This document shows positions 1 to 5,102 of a stretch of 6,793 nucleotides of DNA, one piece after another. Position 1 is the stretch's first letter; each line of letters begins with the position of its first letter. Below the pieces are notes generated by a model. That model was not told where the DNA came from, ran no database searches, and was given only the letters and a program-made list of their open reading frames with translations. A program made the position numbers and the translations under genes. This DNA is from Spirochaetales bacterium (GTDB lineage: Bacteria; Spirochaetota; Spirochaetia; JAGLYY01). The stretch covers positions 1 through 6,793 of the forward strand of contig JAGLYY010000561.1 in assembly GCA_023131935.1 (NCBI GenBank), written 5' to 3'.

Positions 1-142
1 AAAGGTAAGTATAGGAGTTGCCGCCACCGGATCTGAAAAAATCCTTTCCCTGTGTGCCGATACCCTTATATCAATGGCAGATGAAGCCCTTTATCAGGCA
101 AAACACGCGGGGAGAAACTGCGTAAGGGTATCCGGTCCTTAA
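1..142 (+). CDS. Diguanylate cyclase GGDEF domain, C-terminal end (partial, 5' end outside window)
   Basis: The reading frame beginning at base 2 encodes 46 residues and ends at TAA 140-142. It carries the classic end of a GGDEF domain: the beta strand VSIGVA near the start, then ADEALYQAKHAGRN, the conserved last helix and turn. GGDEF proteins make cyclic di-GMP from two GTP, usually as dimers driven by an N-terminal sensor domain. The GG(D/E)EF active site and any sensor lie left of the window, so activity and input cannot be judged. Only about three residues follow the VRV after the final GRN motif, so the domain is C-terminal in its protein. Its stop codon overlaps the stop of a convergent minus-strand ORF within the palindrome CCTTAAGG (137-144). 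No clear hairpin terminator follows. The family call is secure; whether the whole gene is intact is unknown. Confidence 0.9.
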   Translation, partial: KVSIGVAATGSEKILSLCADTLISMADEALYQAKHAGRNCVRVSGP

Positions 143-276
143 GGCAAGCGCCCCCCGGCCTCAAGATACTCCTCGAACACCATTGCGGGGACAGGCTTTG
201 AAAAGTAAAAACCCTTATTTTTCAATGTAATGAAATCTTTCGCGGTATTAACTAAATATTCGTATCGGTTCCTCAT
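139..276 (-). pseudogene. Orphan C-terminal tail of an EAL-domain (c-di-GMP phosphodiesterase) protein, 45 aa
   Basis: This short minus-strand ORF begins with ATG at 276-274 and stops with TAA at 141-139. Its second half contains KGFYFSKPVPAMVFEEYL. That closely matches the conserved end of EAL domains, where a final strand of the type QG(F/Y)YFSKP is followed by P-x-x-x-F-E. The first 20 residues do not align convincingly, although KDFI may correspond to the CDxI stretch that normally precedes QG. None of the EAL catalytic residues (EAL, the metal-binding Glu/Asp set, the EGVE loop) is present, and the upstream DNA is occupied by a lipoprotein gene. It cannot be an active phosphodiesterase. 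I read it as the 3' scar of a lost gene. Its ATG overlaps the lipoprotein stop as ATGA, so it could still be translated by coupling. The frame is also open upstream of the ATG for about 17 more codons. A new small protein is the alternative. Confidence 0.6.
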
Positions 277-914
277 CGCACAAAGAGGGTGCTCCGCCCT
301 TCGCTGAAAAGGAACACCATTGGCAGATCAAGCAGAAAAGAGGGCCCCAGGTCTATAATCTCAATCGGGAATGTCTCTTCCGGCATTTCGAGCCAGACCT
401 GCTGAGCGCCCTTCAGGTAAGATTTATCAACGATTATTTTATACTTCGCGCTCGCAAGGAAAACCCCGGCCATCTCATCGTCACCATCGTCCCCCTCTCC
501 TTTTTCCTGACCGGAGAAATTGATGTGGAAACCAACAGGGTCCCGTATCGGATAAAAATCAACCTCCTCCAATTTACCGGCTGAGATATCAATTTCATCC
601 TCCATATAGGAAAACCGGACGGCTATTCCAAATTCAAGGTCATTGTTGATTTTCTCTACACGGGCTTCTACCCCTTCCGGCAGGTCCTTTTCAAAGGAGA
701 GAAAATCTTCCCCGAATTCAGCCTCAAAAACCTCATCATCCATCTCTTCTCCGGACATTTGAGCCGCCATCTCAAAGAGTCCTTTTTGTAAAGTAAATTT
801 GAAAAAAACTTCAACTTTGCCGGAGGGGTCCTGTCTGATGTGCTGAAAGGCATCGAGACAACCTGAAAACAGCAAAACCACCGCAAGGACCGAAAGAATT
901 TTGAAATGCTTCAT
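273..914 (-). CDS. Predicted lipoprotein of unknown function, 213 aa
   Basis: The N-terminus MKHFKILSVLAVVLLFSGC is a lipoprotein signal peptide: basic start, hydrophobic core, then a lipobox ending at Cys19. Phe at -3 is atypical for enterobacteria but tolerated in spirochaetes. The mature protein would be anchored by Cys19 at the membrane surface. It begins with a strand-rich stretch (SGKVEVFFKF), followed by an acidic helical segment near residues 50-75 and alternating strands typical of a beta-sandwich. A very acidic low-complexity linker (GEGDDGDDEM) lies near residues 140-150. There are no catalytic motifs. The general pattern, a lipobox, then a first strand after a DxSG turn, then a pair of long beta segments, is loosely like LppM-type (DUF3153) lipoproteins, but I cannot confirm that. 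The start is supported by AAGGAG six bases upstream. The gene is divergent from pcm, and its TGA overlaps the ATG of a small EAL-tail ORF. The lipoprotein call is strong; the function is unknown. Confidence 0.85.
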   Translation of the reverse strand: MKHFKILSVLAVVLLFSGCLDAFQHIRQDPSGKVEVFFKFTLQKGLFEMAAQMSGEEMDDEVFEAEFGEDFLSFEKDLPEGVEARVEKINNDLEFGIAVRFSYMEDEIDISAGKLEEVDFYPIRDPVGFHINFSGQEKGEGDDGDDEMAGVFLASAKYKIIVDKSYLKGAQQVWLEMPEETFPIEIIDLGPSFLLDLPMVFLFSEGRSTLFVR

Positions 915-920
915 TGATGA

Positions 921-926
921 CTCCTT
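921..926 (-). promoter_or_regulatory. Ribosome binding site of the lipoprotein gene
   Basis: On the minus strand this reads AAGGAG, six bases before the ATG at 914-912. It is a near-consensus Shine-Dalgarno site and fixes the lipoprotein start. Its strength contrasts with the divergent pcm gene, which has no comparable site. Confidence 0.8.
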
Positions 927-1001
927 ATGCTTTTCTCATTTGAATCTTAGTGTAAAAGAAATCGGAAAAGCAAATAGAGTGCTACGAAGATTGGTTTTTT
1001 T

Positions 1002-1018
1002 GTATTATAATTATATAC
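1002..1018. promoter_or_regulatory. AT-rich divergent promoter region with TATAAT on both strands
   Basis: The 104-base gap between the divergent lipoprotein and pcm genes ends in a pure A/T stretch. On the plus strand a perfect TATAAT lies at 1006-1011, only seven bases before the pcm ATG at 1019. A T7 tract at 995-1001 precedes it. The minus strand reads two TATAAT hexamers in tandem across the same bases, so the element is close to palindromic and could serve either direction. No good -35 hexamer is found 16-18 bases upstream of the plus-strand -10; the 17-base position holds TACGAA. The element may therefore depend on an activator or on the AT-rich tract, or it may be only an AT-rich spacer. 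No clear -35/-10 pair was found for the lipoprotein gene in the rest of the gap. Confidence 0.45.
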
Positions 1019-1789
1019 ATGAAAAAAACCCTGATCCTGAAAATACTTCTCCCGCTACTCCTGCTTCTCCCCACAGTTCTCCTTTTCGTCAACGGGGAGC
1101 AGGAATCACAGGAATCACAGGAATCAGTGGAACCGGTCATTTCCGAAGGAGACCGATATGAAGTGGCACGCCGCGAAATGGTCCTGAAACAGATTGCCTC
1201 CAGAGGAATTAAAGACGAAAGGGTCCTCGAAGTCATGGCAAGGGTCCCCCGCCATCTCTTCATCCCCGAAGGGATGCGGTATCAGGCCTATCACGATAAT
1301 CCGGTAAGGATTGGAGAGGGACAGACAATTTCCCAACCCTACATTGTAGCCCTCATGACCAGCTGCCTGAACCTGACAGGAAATGAAAAGGTCCTTGAAA
1401 TAGGGACCGGTTCCGGATATCAGGCTGCTATCCTCGGGGAACTTGTCAGGGAAATATACACCATCGAAATAAAAGAACCCCTTTATAAACGTTCAACCCA
1501 AACCCTGCTTACCCTCGGTTATTCCAATGTCTATACCCGTTTCGCGGATGGATACTTCGGCTGGGAAGAGCATGCGCCCTTCGACTGCATCATGATAACC
1601 GCCGCGGTTAACCACGTTCCTCCACCACTCCTCGATCAACTCGCGGAAGGAGGCAGGATGATTCTGCCCTTAGGCGACCCCTTCAGCTACCAGCAGCTTG
1701 TTCTGATAAAAAAGCTGTCTGATGGTTACCAGGTAGAGCAGATTACCGGTGTCCTCTTTGTCCCTATGACGGGAGAAGCACGGAAATGA
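1019..1789 (+). CDS. pcm: Protein-L-isoaspartate O-methyltransferase with N-terminal export/anchor segment, 256 aa
   Basis: The enzyme uses S-adenosylmethionine to methylate isoaspartyl residues in aged proteins, the first step of their repair. Family hallmarks are all present: the helical lead VLEVMARVPRHLFIP (69-83), the substrate loop GEGQTISQPYIVALM (99-113), SAM motif I VLEIGTGSGYQAAIL (125-139), the acidic end of the next strand in YTIEI (147-151), DGYFGW (177-182), FDCIMITAA (188-196) and LAEGGRMILPLG (208-219). The catalytic part matches the usual length of about 200-210 residues. In front of it lies a classic signal or anchor segment (KK, then a Leu-rich core to about residue 24) and a QES-repeat linker. 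A cytosolic enzyme would not need these. No lipobox Cys is present. The ATG at 1019 has no Shine-Dalgarno site and sits seven bases after a TATAAT. A GTG at 1163-1165 (Val49), preceded by GAAGGAG, could give a cytosolic form. The stop overlaps the next ATG as ATGA, so the two genes are probably translated together. Confidence 0.93.
   Translation: MKKTLILKILLPLLLLLPTVLLFVNGEQESQESQESVEPVISEGDRYEVARREMVLKQIASRGIKDERVLEVMARVPRHLFIPEGMRYQAYHDNPVRIGEGQTISQPYIVALMTSCLNLTGNEKVLEIGTGSGYQAAILGELVREIYTIEIKEPLYKRSTQTLLTLGYSNVYTRFADGYFGWEEHAPFDCIMITAAVNHVPPPLLDQLAEGGRMILPLGDPFSYQQLVLIKKLSDGYQVEQITGVLFVPMTGEARK
1100..1126 (+). repeat. Three exact tandem copies of a 9-bp unit (CAGGAATCA)
   Basis: Three perfect copies lie in frame in pcm and encode Gln-Glu-Ser three times, between the hydrophobic N-terminal segment and the catalytic domain. 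Because the unit is a multiple of three, a change in copy number would alter linker length without shifting the frame. The exact DNA identity, rather than only amino acid identity, suggests recent duplication by slippage. Confidence 0.85.
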
Positions 1790-4158
1790 TGTTGTCGGGG
1801 AGTAGTGCCCTGATTCCGGCGGTATTCCTCCTCTCCCTCTCTTGCCTCTCTTTCGAGGTGCTGCTGACCCGGTTTTTTTCCATCGCCCAGTGGAATCACC
1901 TCTCTTTCCTTGTTCTTGGAATCGCCCTCTTCGGCTTCAGTGCTTCGGGGGTTTTTCTTTCGGTTACCCACCAACGGAACCGCCGCCTTGTTCCATACAT
2001 CGCGGCACATTCTCAGCTATTGATCGTTGGATTTTGCATTACCGCCCTCACATCCTACCTCATTTGCAACGCTCTCCCCATAGATTTTTTCAGGATCCCC
2101 TTCGACTGGAGGCAGTTGATTTTTCTTGTGCTTACTTTCCTCCTCTTCTCGATCCCCTTTGTCTTTACCGGTGCCCTCACCTCCGTCGCTTATATGGTGG
2201 AATCACGAAAGGCAGGGAAGATTTACTTTGCCTCCATGACAGGTTCCGCCTTTGGCGCACTCCTTCCCCTGCTCCTCCTGCCGGTAATGGGGACCGGGGG
2301 AGGTCTTATTTGCTCAGGGATGCTGCCGGTATTTCTCCTTTTTACAAGCAGGGATAAACGGTTCCTCACCACCGGAGGGATTCTCATCCTCCTGACGGCT
2401 TGTATGATGGTTTCAGCGGGACCGGAGCTTTTTACCGTATCACCATCCCCTTATAAATCTCTCCCCCAGATACTTCTCTACCCTGAAAGCAGGGTAATAC
2501 GAAGCAGTGAAACTCTTGAAGGGAAAACTGATCTCATAGACAGCTCAGCCATCAGATTTGCCCCGGGACTAAGCCTTTCATACAGGGGAAACCTGCCCCG
2601 TCAGACCGCTCTTCTGTTGGATGGTGACCAGAAACTGGTACTGTATGAAATTTCGGATGACAGCCTCTCCGATTTTCCCCTGTATTCCTTAAGCAATGCA
2701 GGGTACCTCATCGCCGGGGAGCGGGGGGACCTGACCAAAGGAAAAATTCTTCTTGCCGGAATGGATGGGGGCAGCAGTGTTCTCCACGCTCTGTTAACCC
2801 ATTGTGAATCTCTCTATTTTGCTGAGGATAATCCGGAAATACGCAAAATCATCGAATCACATTACCAGGGCAGGTCTATCGCGGATAGTGGAGATACGGT
2901 GCGTTCAACTGCAGCCAGACATCCGCACTTCTTCGATCTTATCCATCTGCAGAATTGGGGGAGCTCCCTCCCTGGAATGGAAAGTCTCTCTCAAAACCAT
3001 CACCTTACTGTTGAGGCCATTCAGTCTTACCTTTCATCCATGACAGAAAGAGGGATACTCATCCTAACCCGGCGCCTTCAGTTACCCCCCTCCGATTCCC
3101 TCGTGAGCTTCGGCACAGCATTTAAAGCCCTCGCCTCCCTCGGGATAAAATCCCCCGGGCAGCATATCATCATGATCAGAAACTGGGATACATACACCAT
3201 TGTTCTGTCGCAAAAGCGATATTCTGTTTCGGAAATCAATCTGATCAGGGATTTCTGCGGTACCCTTGGGTTTGACACCATGTTCTTCCCGGGCATCAGG
3301 GAGGAGGATGCCAACAGAATCAATATTTTCCAGGAGCCTTATCACTATCGTGCTATCGCTGCGTACACTGAAACCCTCAAGGCGGGAGACTCCAATTTCC
3401 AGAAGGATTACCTCCTCAATGTGACGCCCCGGGAGGATGACAGCCCATTTTTCACAAGTTATATCCGCATTGGACGATTGAAAGAGCTCTATCAAGCCAC
3501 GGGAAGCAGACCCTACTCTATCCTGCTCTCCGGAGAGATACTTCTGTGGATACTGCTGATTGTTTCTTTTTTGCTGTCGACTCTCTTGCTGGCAGTGCCA
3601 GTGGTTGTTTCGAAGATAAAACCTGTAAGATGGCTTCAGGTGCTCTATTTCCTCTCTCTGGGAGCTGGATTCATGTTCGTAGAGACAGCTTTTATCCGGG
3701 AGTTTACCCTCGCGACAGGAAGTCCCGTCAGAAGCTTCACCCTGGTGTTGTTCATCATGCTCATCGCCTCAGGCTTTGGAGGATACTTTTCCGGAAAGCT
3801 CAAAGACAAACACCTCCTCCCGGTAATGCTGGTCCTTACGATAATCCTCTTTGTCCTGTTTCTTTCAATCCGAACGCTCACCGGTTTCTCCCTCACCCTT
3901 CCTCCGGGAATCAGGGAACTCTTCCTCGGATCTCTCCTCATCCCCCCGGCCTTCCTTCTCGGGGTCCCCTTTCCCCTCGGTATGAGGTCTTTCCCCGTAT
4001 CTCCCGGCGGCCGGGCATATTTCTGGGCAGCCAATGGCTGTACGTCGGTCCTTGCGTCAGTCTTTTCCCTTTTCATCGCAATGAATCTGGGAATATCCTG
4101 GCTGCTTCTCTTTGCCGCTGGTGCCTATTGCGTTGCACTCCTGGTTATTCGCAAATAA
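1786..4158 (+). CDS. Polytopic membrane protein with central spermidine synthase-like (SAM-fold) domain, 790 aa
   Basis: The layout matches the large bacterial membrane proteins annotated as spermidine synthase-like. An N-terminal block of about six or seven membrane segments spans residues 6-212 and includes LVLGIALFGFSASGVFL. A soluble domain follows at about 213-575, then a C-terminal block of about six segments at 578-788. The soluble part keeps a Rossmann methyltransferase-like outline: a glycine motif GMDGGSS (325-331), an acidic strand end EDNPEI (347-352) and LSQNHHLTVEAIQSYL (401-416). Family signatures continue with REDDSPFF (549-556), GFMFVETAFIREFTLATGSP (628-647), GVPFPLGM (726-733) and WAANG (747-751). 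The strand that carries the aminopropyltransferase catalytic Asp in true SpeE reads FDLIHLQNW here, without that Asp, so polyamine synthesis is unlikely. The biochemical role of this family is not established to my knowledge. Translation is probably coupled to pcm by ATGA; GGGAG lies ten bases upstream, and ATG 1789 is an alternative start. Confidence 0.85.
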   Translation: MMLSGSSALIPAVFLLSLSCLSFEVLLTRFFSIAQWNHLSFLVLGIALFGFSASGVFLSVTHQRNRRLVPYIAAHSQLLIVGFCITALTSYLICNALPIDFFRIPFDWRQLIFLVLTFLLFSIPFVFTGALTSVAYMVESRKAGKIYFASMTGSAFGALLPLLLLPVMGTGGGLICSGMLPVFLLFTSRDKRFLTTGGILILLTACMMVSAGPELFTVSPSPYKSLPQILLYPESRVIRSSETLEGKTDLIDSSAIRFAPGLSLSYRGNLPRQTALLLDGDQKLVLYEISDDSLSDFPLYSLSNAGYLIAGERGDLTKGKILLAGMDGGSSVLHALLTHCESLYFAEDNPEIRKIIESHYQGRSIADSGDTVRSTAARHPHFFDLIHLQNWGSSLPGMESLSQNHHLTVEAIQSYLSSMTERGILILTRRLQLPPSDSLVSFGTAFKALASLGIKSPGQHIIMIRNWDTYTIVLSQKRYSVSEINLIRDFCGTLGFDTMFFPGIREEDANRINIFQEPYHYRAIAAYTETLKAGDSNFQKDYLLNVTPREDDSPFFTSYIRIGRLKELYQATGSRPYSILLSGEILLWILLIVSFLLSTLLLAVPVVVSKIKPVRWLQVLYFLSLGAGFMFVETAFIREFTLATGSPVRSFTLVLFIMLIASGFGGYFSGKLKDKHLLPVMLVLTIILFVLFLSIRTLTGFSLTLPPGIRELFLGSLLIPPAFLLGVPFPLGMRSFPVSPGGRAYFWAANGCTSVLASVFSLFIAMNLGISWLLLFAAGAYCVALLVIRK

Positions 4159-4194
4159 TCATATTTTAATCTATACTCTGTACTGACGGACAAT

Positions 4195-4371
4195 ATGGAA
4201 TCCTCTCCGGTTAACCGGGAAGACAAAGAGATACCCCTTACGATAAGCATTGGGCTAAGCACCGGGGACTTTGAAGAAATGGGTAAGGATTCACCGGAAG
4301 CCTTCATATCCCGGGCGGACGAAGAGCTTTATAAGGCAAAGAACAGCGGCCGGAACCGCGTTTGCTTTTAG
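4195..4371 (+). pseudogene. Orphan C-terminal fragment of a GGDEF (diguanylate cyclase) domain, 58 aa
   Basis: This frame reads KEIPLTISIGLSTGDFEE near the start and ADEELYKAKNSGRNRVCF at the end, followed by TAG at 4369-4371. These are the last two beta strands and final helix of a GGDEF domain. The GG(D/E)EF active site, the nucleotide-binding N-terminal half and any sensor are missing. Upstream lies only a 36-base gap to the membrane protein stop, and the ATG at 4195 has no Shine-Dalgarno site. It cannot be an active cyclase and is best read as a 3' remnant. The frame is open from 4159, directly after the TAA of the upstream gene and in phase with it, so stop-codon readthrough would append the tail; I consider that coincidental. 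It resembles but does not duplicate the GGDEF end at bases 1-142 (about 69% identity over 48 bases of the ADExLY region). It ends 70 bases before the aldolase ATG. Confidence 0.75.
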
Positions 4372-4405
4372 AATCATGCCACACATTTATCTAAACCAAT
4401 CTTCC

Positions 4406-4434
4406 TTGACCGCCGGGAAAGGGGGTGGTACCCT
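4406..4434 (+). promoter_or_regulatory. Possible promoter in front of the aldolase gene
   Basis: TTGACC at 4406-4411 matches the -35 consensus at five of six positions. After a 17-base spacer comes TACCCT (4429-4434), a poor -10. The spacing is ideal, but the spacer is G-rich and overlaps the likely Shine-Dalgarno sequence, and a start site here would give an almost leaderless message. I therefore list it only as a possibility. The aldolase may instead be read from further upstream. Confidence 0.2.
4418..4428 (+). promoter_or_regulatory. Strong Shine-Dalgarno-like site, far from the aldolase ATG
   Basis: AAGGGGGTG at 4419-4427 matches the extended anti-Shine-Dalgarno complement AAGGAGGTG at eight of nine positions. 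Its core (4421-4425) is 16 bases from the ATG at 4442, longer than usual, but only seven from an in-frame CTG at 4433. The aldolase may therefore start at CTG, adding three residues, or use a long spacer. No closer purine-rich site precedes the ATG. Confidence 0.5.
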
Positions 4435-4441
4435 GAATATT

Positions 4442-5077
4442 ATGACAACTCGCACATCAAAGGTTATTGAAGAAATCAAGAAGTACAAATTGGTTCCGGT
4501 CCTTGTAATTGAACGAGTCGAAGACGCTGTTCCCCTGGCGGAAGCCCTTATTGCGGGGGGTCTTCCGGTTGCAGAGGTTACTTTCCGTACCGATGCGGCG
4601 GAAGGGGCAATCAGACGGATCGCAGAGCGGTTTCCCGATATCCTCCTGGGGGCCGGCACGGTTTTAACTACCGGGCAGGCCGACCGTGCTGCCGCTGCGG
4701 GAGCACAGTTTCTCGTCAGCCCCGGGTTTAATCCCACCGTTGTAGATCACTGCCTTTCGAAGGGTATCACCGTTGTCCCGGGGATAAACTCACCATCCCA
4801 GGTGGAGATGGGGCTCAAACGGGGGTTGAAGGTGTTAAAATTCTTCCCTGCCGAGGTTTCCGGCGGTATCGCCATGTTAAAGGCCCTGGGATCGGTCTAC
4901 GATGTGGATTATATTCCCACCGGTGGAATCAATGCCGGGAATATTCGGAATTACCTGGACCAGAAACGGGTCATCGCCTGCGGCGGAAGTTGGGTTGCAA
5001 AGAAGGACCTCATCACCGCGGGGAATTTCAGCAGGATCACGGAACTTTGCAAAGAGGCAATAAAGCTTATCGGGTAG
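4442..5077 (+). CDS. eda: 2-dehydro-3-deoxy-phosphogluconate (KDPG) / 4-hydroxy-2-oxoglutarate (KHG) aldolase, 211 aa
   Basis: This class I aldolase splits KDPG into pyruvate and glyceraldehyde 3-phosphate, the last step of the Entner-Doudoroff and hexuronate pathways. Many members also act on KHG. The protein is one TIM-barrel domain of normal length. Key residues, counted from the ATG at 4442, fall at the Escherichia coli Eda numbers: Glu45 and Arg49 in VAEVTFRT, Thr73 in GAGTVL, Pro94 in SPGFNP and the Schiff-base Lys133 in LKFFPAE. The phosphate-binding loops PTGGIN (159-164) and GGSW (181-184) follow. This agreement supports the ATG start, although the best Shine-Dalgarno site suits a CTG three codons earlier. 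A much longer frame starting at 4271 is rejected because it runs through the GGDEF remnant in another phase. The gene converges with the oxidoreductase gene across 25 bases, suggesting a shared sugar-acid pathway. I cannot separate KDPG from KHG or similar preferences. Confidence 0.95.
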   Translation: MTTRTSKVIEEIKKYKLVPVLVIERVEDAVPLAEALIAGGLPVAEVTFRTDAAEGAIRRIAERFPDILLGAGTVLTTGQADRAAAAGAQFLVSPGFNPTVVDHCLSKGITVVPGINSPSQVEMGLKRGLKVLKFFPAEVSGGIAMLKALGSVYDVDYIPTGGINAGNIRNYLDQKRVIACGGSWVAKKDLITAGNFSRITELCKEAIKLIG

Positions 5078-5102
5078 GCTGTATATAAGATATAAATAGA
5101 TC

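Noticed and set aside
1842..2357. A 171-codon plus-strand ORF in another frame inside the membrane protein gene
   Set aside because: Its Pro/Arg/His/Phe-rich translation is a shadow of a Leu/Ser-rich membrane protein read out of frame; no motif is seen.
3082..4307. Minus-strand ORFs of 60-143 codons opposite the membrane protein gene
   Set aside because: They lie antisense to a gene with clear family motifs, show low-complexity Arg/Pro/Ser-rich translations typical of shadows, and lack start signals.
4159..4371. Programmed stop-codon readthrough fusing the membrane protein to the GGDEF tail
   Set aside because: The phase match has a one-in-three chance, the TAA context shows no known readthrough signal, and the tail lacks the catalytic half, so a remnant is simpler.
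1..4371. A mobile element spanning the block between the two GGDEF ends
   Set aside because: No transposase, integrase, terminal inverted repeats or matching direct repeats were found, and the two GGDEF ends are too different to be target-site copies.
4271..4441. A 57-codon N-terminal extension of the aldolase frame
   Set aside because: It lies over the GGDEF tail in a different phase, has no family resemblance, and the active-site numbers match E. coli Eda exactly from the ATG at 4442.
5078..5102. A terminator between the convergent aldolase and oxidoreductase genes
   Set aside because: The 25-base A/T-rich gap has no convincing GC stem followed by a T run on either strand.
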